Made by a program: the position numbers and the translations under genes
Assembly (NCBI GenBank): GCA_031432545.1
Contig: JAVKGX010000001.1
Span: 640,411-704,410, forward strand
Direction: 5' to 3'
Length of the DNA stretch: 64,000 nucleotides
Origin: Armatimonadota bacterium
GTDB taxonomy: Bacteria > Sysuimicrobiota > Sysuimicrobiia > Sysuimicrobiales > Sysuimicrobiaceae
Notes under the pieces: model-generated
What the model saw: only the letters and a program-made list of their open reading frames with translations
What the model was told of the DNA's origin: nothing
The model's database searches: none
Shown here: positions 44,841 to 52,854 of the stretch, in pieces
Layout of the letters: the number at the start of each line of letters is the position of its first letter
Numbering within the stretch: position 1 is the first letter of the stretch

Positions 44841-45287
44841 ATGGGAACGCAGGCAGATGATCGGCAGCGGGAGGGGGCCAGGGCCTTCGGGAACTACATC
44901 CGATCCCTGCGGCGCAACTTCTACGGCCGCGGTAGGGGCATGAGCCTGAGGCAGCTCAGCGTGGAGACCGGAATCCCCCCCAGCGTGCTGTCGCGCGGCG
45001 AGCGCGGTCTGCAGGACCTCCGACGGCCCGCCTACATCGAACGGCTCGCCGCAGCACTGCGCGTGCCGCCCATCGTGATGAAGCGGGTGGGTTCGCTGGT
45101 CACGCACGAGGACGTCGCCTACTTCCGCGTGCATCGTGCCGCGCGGGCTACGACGGCGCTGTGGGCGCGCGTGCAGGCGGGTATGGAACGGTTGCGCCAG
45201 GCGCCGCCGGAGACGTTGGAAGCGCTGGCCACGTACATCGAGTTTCTGGCAAGCCGCCTGTCGCGTTCGGAGAGCAAGACCGGATAG
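44841..45287 (+). CDS. XRE-family helix-turn-helix regulator
   Basis: A 148-residue protein with an N-terminal Cro/C1-type domain (about 18-72). MSLRQLSVETGIPPSVLSRGERG is the helix-turn-helix and RPAYIERLAAALRVPP the following helices, the pattern seen in RsgI-free anti-phage and metabolic XRE regulators alike. The C-terminal half (VGSLVTHEDVAYFRVHRAA ...) is helical with no recognised ligand domain. It lies 35 bases before a ferredoxin gene in the same direction, so the two may be co-transcribed. The target is unknown. Confidence 0.8.
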   Translation: MGTQADDRQREGARAFGNYIRSLRRNFYGRGRGMSLRQLSVETGIPPSVLSRGERGLQDLRRPAYIERLAAALRVPPIVMKRVGSLVTHEDVAYFRVHRAARATTALWARVQAGMERLRQAPPETLEALATYIEFLASRLSRSESKTG

Positions 45288-45322
45288 CCGGATCGAGAGT
45301 CCACAACCTCGGGAGGGACGCG

Positions 45323-45616
45323 ATGACCTACGTGATCACGGAACCGTGCATCGGCACCAAGGACCGGGCCTGCGTCGAGGTGTGCCCCGTGGACTGCATC
45401 CACCCGCGGGCCGAGAACGACCAAGGCGAGATCATGCTGTACATCAACCCCGACGAGTGCATCGACTGCGGGGCCTGCGAGCCGGTGTGCCCGGTGACGG
45501 CGATCTTCGCGGAGAACGACGTACCCGAGCAGTGGAAGGAGTATACGGAGATGAACGCCGACTACTTCAGGCTCAGCAAGGAGGAGTTCGCAGAAAAGTG
45601 GGGCCGCGAACCGTGA
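45323..45616 (+). CDS. fdxA: 7Fe-type ferredoxin (3Fe-4S plus 4Fe-4S)
   Basis: A 97-residue electron carrier of the thermophile/actinobacterial FdxA type. The N-terminal CIGTKDRACVEVCPVDCI and the second cluster motif CIDCGACEPVCP give the uneven spacing of a 3Fe-4S/4Fe-4S ferredoxin. A C-terminal helical extension (WKEYTEMNADYFRLSKEEF) is typical. ATG 45323 has a GGGAGG site. A hairpin at 45670-45691 lies downstream. Confidence 0.9.
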   Translation: MTYVITEPCIGTKDRACVEVCPVDCIHPRAENDQGEIMLYINPDECIDCGACEPVCPVTAIFAENDVPEQWKEYTEMNADYFRLSKEEFAEKWGREP

Positions 45617-45669
45617 CGGAAACTCCTTGCGCCCCGCTGAGGCTTCCGCTACGCTGATTGTCGGAGTCC

Positions 45670-45691
45670 GGGAGAGCCCACCAGCTCTCCC
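45670..45691 (+). terminator. Probable intrinsic terminator after the ferredoxin gene
   Basis: A perfect 8-bp stem GGGAGAGC/GCTCTCCC with a 6-nt loop, 54 bases after the ferredoxin stop. The following bases (GTTCTCG) are only weakly T-rich. A second small hairpin (GGCTCG/CGAGCC, 45712-45726) lies just before the next gene's ribosome site. Confidence 0.55.
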
Positions 45692-45748
45692 GTTCTCGTG
45701 TCCGAAAGACGGGCTCGCAACGAGCCGACCCGTGCGGAGGGGGATACC

Positions 45749-46693
45749 GTGAAGGCAATGCGTGTGCTGTTGATCGCCCTCGTGCTCGTCCTTTCGCTGG
45801 GGCTGGCTGCAGGGGGCCAGGCCCGGCGCAAGCTCGTGCTCGCATTCGTCCCGTCGCTGGACGCGCAGGCGGTGCTCGCCAGTGGCAAGACGTTGGAGCG
45901 CATGCTCGCGGTGGCCACCGGCTATGAGTTCGAGGCAACGGTGCCTACCTCGTACGCGGCGACGATCGAGGCGATGTGCGCCGGTCGCGCAGACATCGCG
46001 TTCTTGGCGCCGCTGTCTTATGTCCTGGCGCGCCAGCGCTGCGGCGCGGAGGTGAAGTTGATCTCGATCCGGTTCAACCAGCCCCACTACGGCGCCCAGA
46101 TCCTCGTGGGTGCCGACACCGGAATCCGCCGTCTGGCGGACCTGCGCGGCAAGCGTTTCGCGTACAGCGACCCGGCTTCGACGTCCGGATACCTTTACCC
46201 GGCGGTCCACATTAAGAACGCCGGATTCGATCCCAACCGGTTCTTCAGCCAGACGGTGTTCGCGGGTGGCCACGACAAGGTCGTGCTCGCCATCTACCAG
46301 GGCCAGGTCGACGGCGGGGCGACGTTCGGAGACGAGTTCGGCAGCGATGCCCGCGACCGCGTGGTCCGTCAGTTCCCCGACGTCAAGCAGAAGGTCGTCG
46401 TGCTGGAGTACGTCAAGCCGTACATCCCCAACGACACGGTTTCGTTCCGCCGAGGTCTGGATCCGGAGGTCGTCGACCGCGTGACCAAGGCGATGTTCCG
46501 CATCGCGCAGACTTCGTCCGGCAAGCAGGCCATCCACGACCTGTACCAGCATGACGGATACGCGACCTATGAGGACCTCGTGACGAAGTACGGGGTGGAC
46601 CGGCGTCGCTTCCCGGACCTGGACTCGTACTTCAACCCCATTCGGGACGCGGTCCGCACGCTGGGGATAGACCTGGGCAGACTCGTTCGGTAG
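45749..46693 (+). CDS. Phosphate/phosphonate-type ABC substrate-binding protein (PhnD-like)
   Basis: A 314-residue periplasmic or lipid-anchored-type binding protein. The signal peptide (about 1-24) ends near GGQARR with no lipobox Cys. The mature part has PhnD features: LAFVPSLDAQAV, TSYAATIEAMCAGRADIAFLAP, DLRGKRFAYSDPASTSGYLYP and GGHDKVVLAIYQGQVDGGATF. The GTG start has a GGAGGGGG ribosome site. No permease or ATPase gene is adjacent, so it is an orphan; the ligand may be phosphonate, phosphite or another small anion. Confidence 0.88.
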   Translation: MKAMRVLLIALVLVLSLGLAAGGQARRKLVLAFVPSLDAQAVLASGKTLERMLAVATGYEFEATVPTSYAATIEAMCAGRADIAFLAPLSYVLARQRCGAEVKLISIRFNQPHYGAQILVGADTGIRRLADLRGKRFAYSDPASTSGYLYPAVHIKNAGFDPNRFFSQTVFAGGHDKVVLAIYQGQVDGGATFGDEFGSDARDRVVRQFPDVKQKVVVLEYVKPYIPNDTVSFRRGLDPEVVDRVTKAMFRIAQTSSGKQAIHDLYQHDGYATYEDLVTKYGVDRRRFPDLDSYFNPIRDAVRTLGIDLGRLVR

Positions 46694-46723
46694 GCGCCGG
46701 CGGTCTGGCTGGAGGTCTTTGAG

Positions 46724-46755
46724 GAGGAGGGCGCCGCCCGCCCTCCTCTTCGTTT
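46724..46755 (+). terminator. Intrinsic terminator before radA
   Basis: A 10-bp perfect GC-rich stem GAGGAGGGCG (46724-46733)/CGCCCTCCTC (46739-46748) with a 5-nt loop, followed by TTCGTTT. It ends the binding-protein transcript. Confidence 0.75.
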
Positions 46756-46768
46756 GGCGGAGATTGGG

Positions 46769-48127
46769 ATGAAGATTCGCTACATCTGTCAGGCGTGCGG
46801 CTACGAGTCGCCGAAGTGGCTGGGGCGCTGTCCGGGCTGCGACGGCTGGAACACCTTCGCGGAGGAGGCCGCCGTGCGCACGAGGGCCGTCGGCCGGACC
46901 GCCCGGCCGGTGCCGATTTTGGAGGTCGAACCCCTGCCCTACGAACGCTTGCCGACCGGCATCGGCGAGTTGGATCGCGTCCTGGGCGGGGGGATCGTGC
47001 CCGCGTCGATGGTGCTGGTCGGCGGCGAGCCGGGGGCCGGCAAGAGCACTTTGATGCTGCAGGCCTCAGACCGTCTGGCGTCGGCCGGCCACACCGTGCT
47101 GTACGTGGCCGGCGAGGAGTCGCCACAGCAAACCAGGATGCGTGCAGAGCGGATCGGCGCCACCTCGCCGCGGATCTACGTGGTCGCCGAAACGGACCTG
47201 GGGGCGGTGCTGGAGGCGGCGCGTCGGCTGCGGCCGGCGGTGATGGTCGTCGACAGCATCCAGACCGTGTACCTGCCCGATGTCCCGAGTTCGCCGGGCA
47301 GCGTCGGGCAGGTGCGGGAGTGTGCCGCGGCGCTGCTCAGGCTGTCTAAGGCTGAGGGCATCGCCGCCTTCGTGGTCGGCCACGTCACCAAGGAGGGGGC
47401 GATCGCCGGACCGCGCGTGTTGGAGCACATCGTGGACACCGTCCTGTACTTCGAGGGCGAGCGCCACCAGGCGTACCGCGTGCTGCGGGCGATCAAGAAC
47501 CGGTTCGGTTCGACGAACGAAATCGGCGTCTTCGAGATGCAGGGCACGGGGCTGCGGGAGGTCCCCAATCCATCGGCGGCGTTTGTGACCCCACGGCCCG
47601 AGGGGGCGTCGGGGGCCGCCGTCGTCTGTGCGATCGAGGGTACGCGGCCGCTGCTGGTCGAGGTCCAGGCCCTGGTGGCACCCACCCCGTTCGGGACGCC
47701 GCGTCGGACGACCGCCGGGTTGGACTACAACCGCCTGCTGCTCCTGCTGGCCGTCCTCGAGCGCCACGCGGGGCTGGCGATCGGTCAGGCGGACGTGTAC
47801 GTGAACGCGGTGGGGGGTGTGCGCATCGCCGACCCCGCCGCCGACCTCGGCGTCGCCCTGGCCGTCGCCTCGTCCTTGCGCGATCGCGCCCTCGACCCGC
47901 AGGCGCTGTTCTGCGGGGAGGTGGGGCTGTCGGGCGAAGTGCGCGCGGTGCCGCAGATCGCGCGCCGTCTCGCCGAGGGATCCAAGTTGGGATTCCGGAT
48001 GGCCCTGGTCCCCGAGTCCAGCCTGCCGGTCCCCGGTGCGGGCACGCTGCGGATCGTGGGTGTGCAGACGATCGCGCAAGCCCTTGACCTCGCGCCGTGG
48101 CGACCGCCGGCGGGGGAGCCTTTCTGA
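46769..48127 (+). CDS. radA: DNA repair protein RadA (Sms)
   Basis: A RecA-like helicase of recombination-intermediate processing. The 452-residue protein has an N-terminal zinc finger (CQACG ... CPGC), the ATPase with Walker A GGEPGAGKSTLML, the RadA KNRFGSTNEIGVF motif and a C-terminal Lon-protease-like domain (DPAADLGVALAVASSL). ATG 46769 has a GGAG site 7 bases away; TTG 46754 is weaker. disA, its usual Firmicutes partner, is absent downstream. Confidence 0.95.
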   Translation: MKIRYICQACGYESPKWLGRCPGCDGWNTFAEEAAVRTRAVGRTARPVPILEVEPLPYERLPTGIGELDRVLGGGIVPASMVLVGGEPGAGKSTLMLQASDRLASAGHTVLYVAGEESPQQTRMRAERIGATSPRIYVVAETDLGAVLEAARRLRPAVMVVDSIQTVYLPDVPSSPGSVGQVRECAAALLRLSKAEGIAAFVVGHVTKEGAIAGPRVLEHIVDTVLYFEGERHQAYRVLRAIKNRFGSTNEIGVFEMQGTGLREVPNPSAAFVTPRPEGASGAAVVCAIEGTRPLLVEVQALVAPTPFGTPRRTTAGLDYNRLLLLLAVLERHAGLAIGQADVYVNAVGGVRIADPAADLGVALAVASSLRDRALDPQALFCGEVGLSGEVRAVPQIARRLAEGSKLGFRMALVPESSLPVPGAGTLRIVGVQTIAQALDLAPWRPPAGEPF

Positions 48128-48137
48128 GTACTGTTGC

Positions 48138-48143
48138 TATACT
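48138..48143 (+). promoter_or_regulatory. -10 box immediately upstream of the PIN/TRAM gene
   Basis: TATACT lies only 9 bases before the ATG at 48153. A start site 6-7 bases downstream would give a leaderless or nearly leaderless mRNA. No ribosome site is visible before the ATG, consistent with this. Confidence 0.5.
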
Positions 48144-48152
48144 GTCCACGAA

Positions 48153-49223
48153 ATGAGCTCGGCATCCAAAGTGGCCGGCCGGGTCGCGGCGTGGGCGGGG
48201 TTCGTGCTCGGCGCCGTGATCGGGTTCCAGTCCGTGGAGCCGTTGGCGGCGCTGTTCCTCCCGGGTGGCTGGCCCAGGCTGGGCGCGCAGTTCGCCGCGG
48301 CCGCGGTGGTCGCGGTCGCCGGCCGCCTGAGCGCGCCTTTGCTGTGGGCGCTGTTCGTCCGCGGGATGTCGCGGGTGCTCGCGTGGCTGGGACGTGTGCC
48401 GCTGCGGGATCTGGGCGTGGCGCTCGTGGGCCTCGCGGTCGGGTTGCTGATCGCCAGCGCCGTGGGATATCTGCTCTCGGGCATCCCGGGCATTGGGGGG
48501 TACCTCCGGCTGGGCGCGCTCGTGGTCTTTGGCTACCTCGGCCTGCAGTTCGCGCTGCAGCGCCGGGAGGAACTGGCCGGGATGTTCGACCGCTCCGGAC
48601 GGCGGGTGCGCGGCGCGCCGAAGGTACTGGACACCAGCGCGATCATCGACGGCCGCATCGCCGACGTGGTGCAGGCGGGGTTTCTAGAAGGTACGCTGCT
48701 CGTGCCGCGTTCGGTGCTGCGGGAGTTGCAGTCGATTTCGGACTCCACCGACCCGCGGCGCCGTGCGCGGGGGCGACGCGCACTGGATGTGCTCAACCGC
48801 CTGCAGACGGAATCTCAGGCGTTGCAGATCGTAGAGGACGAAGGTGGGGGCGACGTGGACGAGCGGGTCGTCGAACTCGCGCGCGCGCATCGGGCCAGCA
48901 TCGTCACGACCGACTTCAATCTGAACCGGGTGGCCCAGCTCCAGGGCGTCCGCGTGCTGAACATCAACGATCTCAGCGGTGCACTGCGGCCGGTCGTGCT
49001 CCCGGGTGAGGAACTGCGCGTGCAGGTGATGCGCGAGGGCAAGGAGGCGGGGCAGGGCGTGGGCTATCTGGAAGACGGTACGATGATCGTCGTCGAGGGC
49101 GGTCGAGGGATGATCGGGACCGAGGTCGAGGTCGTGGCCACCAGCGTTCTGCAGACGGCCGCGGGAAGGATGATCTTCGCCCGGCCGAAGCACGACGGCG
49201 CCGGACGCCGGTCGACGGGTTGA
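48153..49223 (+). CDS. Membrane PIN/TRAM domain protein (YacL family)
   Basis: A 356-residue protein with four N-terminal hydrophobic segments (about 10-125), a PIN nuclease domain (about 148-270; the conserved acidic residues include LDTSAIIDGRI, E in LRELQ and TTDFNLN) and a C-terminal TRAM RNA-binding domain (about 285-345). Firmicutes YacL has the same layout and sits between disA and ispD. Ribonuclease activity is inferred from the fold. Confidence 0.9.
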   Translation: MSSASKVAGRVAAWAGFVLGAVIGFQSVEPLAALFLPGGWPRLGAQFAAAAVVAVAGRLSAPLLWALFVRGMSRVLAWLGRVPLRDLGVALVGLAVGLLIASAVGYLLSGIPGIGGYLRLGALVVFGYLGLQFALQRREELAGMFDRSGRRVRGAPKVLDTSAIIDGRIADVVQAGFLEGTLLVPRSVLRELQSISDSTDPRRRARGRRALDVLNRLQTESQALQIVEDEGGGDVDERVVELARAHRASIVTTDFNLNRVAQLQGVRVLNINDLSGALRPVVLPGEELRVQVMREGKEAGQGVGYLEDGTMIVVEGGRGMIGTEVEVVATSVLQTAAGRMIFARPKHDGAGRRSTG

Positions 49224-49269
49224 CGCGCCTCGGCCGCGCCCAACACCCCTGTCCTTCCGGGAGGTCGAG

Positions 49270-49971
49270 TTGGCAAGACACAAACGGCCCCGTGTGGCCG
49301 CGCTCATTGCCGCCGCCGGCCGCAGCGCGCGGATGGGGCAGGGCACGCCGAAGGTGCTGCTGTCGCTGCGACAGGTACCGGTGATCGTCCGCTCGATCCT
49401 CCCCTTCCACCACAGCCCTCATGTCGACGACATCGTCGTCGTCGCCAGCCAGGCGGCGCTTCCGAGGGTGACGCAGCTGGTCGCGAAGTACGGTCTGGGC
49501 AAGGTGTCGGCGGTGGTGGCCGGGGGCTTGAAGCGACAGCAGTCGGTCGCACTGGGGCTGCAGGCGCTGGACCAGTGTGACGTGGTGCTGGTGCACGACG
49601 GCGCGCGGCCACTGGTCACGACGGACATCATCGAGCGCGTTGTACAGGCGACGGTGGCCCATGGTGCGGCGCTCGCCGCGGTCCCGGTCCGCGACACCGC
49701 CAAGCGCGTCGACGGCGAGGTCGTGCGCGAGACGATCGACCGCGACGTCCTGGTGGCGGCCCAGACGCCGCAGGGCTTTCGCTACGAGCTGCTGCGGGCG
49801 GCGCACGAGCGCGCGCGGGCCGATGGGTTCTACGGCACCGACGACGCCGCGCTGGTCGAACGCCTCGGAGTCGAGGTGCACTTGGTGCCGGGAAGCCCCG
49901 AGAACCTCAAGATCACGTCTCCGGAGGATCTGGTCATCGCCGAAGCGCTGCTGCAGTGGCGGGAAGGGTAG
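49270..49971 (+). CDS. ispD: 2-C-methyl-D-erythritol 4-phosphate cytidylyltransferase
   Basis: The third step of the MEP isoprenoid pathway. The 233-residue protein has the nucleotide-binding AALIAAAGRSARMGQGTPKVLL, VHDGARPLVT, and AAQTPQGFR. TTG 49270 follows a GGAGG site at 49259-49263. The loop PKVLLSLRQVPV departs from the usual PKQFLxLxGxPV, so binding details may differ. Paired with ispF downstream. Confidence 0.93.
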   Translation: MARHKRPRVAALIAAAGRSARMGQGTPKVLLSLRQVPVIVRSILPFHHSPHVDDIVVVASQAALPRVTQLVAKYGLGKVSAVVAGGLKRQQSVALGLQALDQCDVVLVHDGARPLVTTDIIERVVQATVAHGAALAAVPVRDTAKRVDGEVVRETIDRDVLVAAQTPQGFRYELLRAAHERARADGFYGTDDAALVERLGVEVHLVPGSPENLKITSPEDLVIAEALLQWREG

Positions 49972-50039
49972 CCCGGCGCGGGCTCGCGGTCGGTGAGTGC
50001 CCACCGGGACGGGGGAGGCGGGAACTGTCGGCCCGACGC

Positions 50040-50513
50040 ATGCGCGTAGGGTTGGGATTGGACCTGCACCGGTTCGCCCAGGGCAGAACGTTGCGGTTGG
50101 GCGGCGTGGAGATCCCGTACGAGCGAGGCCTGGCGGGCCACAGCGACGCCGACGTCCTCCTGCACGCGGTGATGGACGCGGCGCTGGGGGCGGCGGGGCT
50201 GGGCGACATCGGGGCACACTTCCCGCCCGACGACGATCGCTACCGGGACGCGGACAGCGCCGCGCTGCTGCGCGGAGTACGCGATCGTCTGGGCGAGATG
50301 GGATGGGCGGTCGTCCAGGTGGACGCGGTCGTCGTTGCGGAGGCGCCGCGCCTGAGCCCGTACGTCGAACGCATGCGCGCACGCATCGCCGAGATCCTGG
50401 ACCTGCCGGTCGCCGACGTCGCGGTCAAGGCGACGACGGCGGAGGGCATGGGTGCCATCGGTCGGGGTGAGGGCATCCAGGCGATCGCGGTGGTGCTGCT
50501 GGAGCGGGTGTGA
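50040..50513 (+). CDS. ispF: 2-C-methyl-D-erythritol 2,4-cyclodiphosphate synthase
   Basis: The fifth MEP step. The 157-residue protein has the zinc ligands in GLGLDLHRF and the HSDADVLLHAVMDA motif, FPPDDDRYRDADS and the CDP-binding KATTAEGMGAIGRGEG. The length is standard. ATG 50040 gives the canonical N terminus MRVGLGLDLHR. It overlaps or abuts cysS (GTGATG at 50510). Confidence 0.95.
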   Translation: MRVGLGLDLHRFAQGRTLRLGGVEIPYERGLAGHSDADVLLHAVMDAALGAAGLGDIGAHFPPDDDRYRDADSAALLRGVRDRLGEMGWAVVQVDAVVVAEAPRLSPYVERMRARIAEILDLPVADVAVKATTAEGMGAIGRGEGIQAIAVVLLERV

Positions 50514-52033
50514 TGGCCCTGCACGTGACGAACACCCTGACGCGGCGCAAGGAGCGCTTCGAGCCGCTCCAACCGCCGGACGTGAAGATGTACGTCTGCG
50601 GAGTGAACCTGTACGGGCCCGCCCACGTCGGCCACGCGATGAGCTACGTGGTCTTCGACGTGATCCGTCGGCATCTGGAGTGGTCCGGCTACCGGGTGCG
50701 GCACGTCCAGAACTTCACCGACATCGAGGATCGGATCGTGGCCCGATCGCAGCGGGAGGGGCGGACGATCCAGGCGATCGCCGAGGAGTACATCGCCCGC
50801 TTCCATCGGGAGATGGACGCGCTGAACGTCCTGCGGGCGCACTCCTACCCGCGGGCCACTGAGGTCATCCCCCAGATGATCGAGATCATCGGGGTGCTGA
50901 TCGAAAAGGGGCACGCCTACGTCGTAGACGGCGACGTCTACTTCCGCGTGACCTCCGACCCCGACTACGGCAAGCTGTCGGGGCGACGCCTGGAAGAGAT
51001 GCAGGCCGGCGCCCGCATCGCGGTGGACGAGCGCAAGGAACACCCGATGGATTTCGCGCTGTGGACGCGGGCCAAGCCGGGGGAGCCCTCGTGGCCGAGC
51101 CCATGGGGGGAGGGGCTACCGGGCTGGCACATCGAGTGCTCGGCGATGTCGATCCATTACCTCGGACCGCAGCTGGACATCCACGGCGGCGGCGAGGACG
51201 TGATCTTTCCGCACCACGAGAACGAGATCGCCCAGTCCGAGAACTTCACCGGCAAGCCCTTCGTCAAGTACTGGATCCACAACGCGCTGCTGCGCCCGGG
51301 CGGGGCCGAAGAGAAGATGACGCGCCACCTGGGCAACGTCGTCTCGATCGAGGAGGCCCTCGGGCGCTACAGCCCCGACGGGCTGCGACTGTTCTTTCTG
51401 TCATCTCACTACCGGAACCCGCTCACGTGGAAGGAACAGGCCGTCGAAGCGGCCGACCGCGGGGCCGAACGGCTCCGGCACGCGGTGGAAGCGATCGATG
51501 CCGTCCTGCGCCGCTGTACGCCGTCCGGCCGTCGTTCGCCAGCAGCGCAGGCGCTCTTTGAGCGCGCCGCGTCCGCACGGGAGGCGTTCCGGGCCGCGAT
51601 GGACGACGACTTCAACACGCCGCAGGCGATCGCGGAGATCTTCGCCCTGGCCGCGGACGCCAACCGCCTCACCGACGCGCTGGCCAAGCGCGTGGGGGAC
51701 GTGGGCGCGCCGGAGGACGCCGCGGACGCCCTGGCGCAGGCCGCCGATGGGCTGCGCGAACTGGCGGGTGTGTTGGGGCTGCGCTTGGCGCCGGCGGTCC
51801 CCCAGGAGTGGCTGGACCAACAGCTGCGCCGCCTGCTGGAAGAAGAAGAGGCGCTGCGCTCGATCGACCCCACCGGCAAGACCAAAGAGATCCTCGACGC
51901 GATCCTGGCCGCGCGCCAGCGGGCCCGCGACCGACGCGACTTCGCCACCGCCGATCGCATCCGCAGGCGCCTGGGGGAGATCGGCGTTTCGGTGGAGGAC
52001 TATCCGGGGGGCAGCCGGTGGAGGATTCGGTAG
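50513..52033 (+). CDS. cysS: Cysteinyl-tRNA synthetase with divergent KMSKS loop
   Basis: Charges tRNA(Cys). The 506-residue protein has the class I fold with the HIGH-equivalent HVGHA ([13 protein letters not shown]), the zinc ligands in [12 protein letters not shown] and [10 protein letters not shown], and the signature [15 protein letters not shown]. The KMSKS loop reads KMTRHLGN, with two of five residues changed. The rest of the catalytic core is normal. ATG 50513 and GTG 50510 are adjacent alternatives. rlmB follows with a 16-base overlap. Confidence 0.92.
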   Translation: MALHVTNTLTRRKERFEPLQPPDVKMYVCGVNLYGPAHVGHAMSYVVFDVIRRHLEWSGYRVRHVQNFTDIEDRIVARSQREGRTIQAIAEEYIARFHREMDALNVLRAHSYPRATEVIPQMIEIIGVLIEKGHAYVVDGDVYFRVTSDPDYGKLSGRRLEEMQAGARIAVDERKEHPMDFALWTRAKPGEPSWPSPWGEGLPGWHIECSAMSIHYLGPQLDIHGGGEDVIFPHHENEIAQSENFTGKPFVKYWIHNALLRPGGAEEKMTRHLGNVVSIEEALGRYSPDGLRLFFLSSHYRNPLTWKEQAVEAADRGAERLRHAVEAIDAVLRRCTPSGRRSPAAQALFERAASAREAFRAAMDDDFNTPQAIAEIFALAADANRLTDALAKRVGDVGAPEDAADALAQAADGLRELAGVLGLRLAPAVPQEWLDQQLRRLLEEEEALRSIDPTGKTKEILDAILAARQRARDRRDFATADRIRRRLGEIGVSVEDYPGGSRWRIR

Positions 52034-52815
52034 CGGACCTCATCGAGGGCCGCAACCCCGTCTGGGAGGCGCTGCACGCCGATCGGCCGATCCGCAAGAT
52101 CCAGATCGCGCGCACCGCGCGTCTAGCCGGGACACTGGCCCGCATCGTCTCGCACGCCAAGAGCCGGGGCATCCCCGTGCAGTTCGTCGATCCGCGCCAC
52201 CTGGCTGCCGTCTCGGCCACCGGCGCACACCAGGGAGTGATCGCCCTCATCTCACCCCACCGCACGGTCGAGCTCGAAGCGCTCCTCAAGCAGGCCACAG
52301 CGCGCGGCGCGCCGTTCTTGGTACTGCTGGACGGGATCGAGGACCCCAGGAACCTGGGCGCGATCGTGCGCACCGCCGAGGCGGCCGGTGCCCACGGCGT
52401 GGTCATCCCCAGGCGTCGCGCGGCCGGTCTGAGCCCGGCGGTGGCCAAGGCGTCGGCGGGCGCGATCGAGCACGTGCCCGTCGCGATGGTGACGAACATG
52501 GCACAGGCAGTAAAGGCGTGTCGGGCCGCCGGGCTGCTGACGGTGGCCGCCGACCCCCGAGCGCTCCGGTGTTACGATGAGGTGGCGTTGCGCCCGCCAC
52601 TGGCCCTGGTGATCGGCGGGGAGAGGTCCGGGGTGCGCCGGCTGGTCCGGGAACGGTGCGACCTGACGGTGCGCATCCCCATGCGAGGGCGGATCTCCTC
52701 GCTCAACGCGTCCGTGGCGGCGGCGATCTTGCTCTTCGAGGTCGTGCGGCAGCACCGACATGGCCACGGCGGGCCGCGGGAGCGGAGCGGGCAGCCGTGC
52801 GAGGAGCGTCCCTGA
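52018..52815 (+). CDS. rlmB: 23S rRNA (guanosine-2251-2'-O)-methyltransferase RlmB (TrmH family)
   Basis: A SPOUT-class methyltransferase. The 265-residue protein has an N-terminal L30e-like substrate domain (EGRNPVWEAL) and the knotted domain with LDGIEDPRNLGAIVRTAEAAG, VIGGERSGVRRLV and IPMRGRISSLNASVAAAI. GTG 52018 overlaps cysS. mrnC, which normally sits between cysS and rlmB in Firmicutes, is missing. Confidence 0.93.
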   Translation: MEDSVADLIEGRNPVWEALHADRPIRKIQIARTARLAGTLARIVSHAKSRGIPVQFVDPRHLAAVSATGAHQGVIALISPHRTVELEALLKQATARGAPFLVLLDGIEDPRNLGAIVRTAEAAGAHGVVIPRRRAAGLSPAVAKASAGAIEHVPVAMVTNMAQAVKACRAAGLLTVAADPRALRCYDEVALRPPLALVIGGERSGVRRLVRERCDLTVRIPMRGRISSLNASVAAAILLFEVVRQHRHGHGGPRERSGQPCEERP

Positions 52816-52847
52816 GGGGCTCGCAGCCCCCAGTTGTCTGGGGAGGG
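52816..52847 (+). promoter_or_regulatory. Alternative hairpins over the vanW ribosome site
   Basis: Two stems share bases and cannot form together: GGGGCT-CGC-AGCCCC (52816-52830) and CCCCAG-TTGT-CTGGGG (52828-52843). The second would cover the start of the GGGGAGG ribosome site (52840-52846) of the following TTG-start gene, so the choice could tune its translation or act as a terminator switch. Confidence 0.4.
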
Positions 52848-52854
52848 GATCGAT

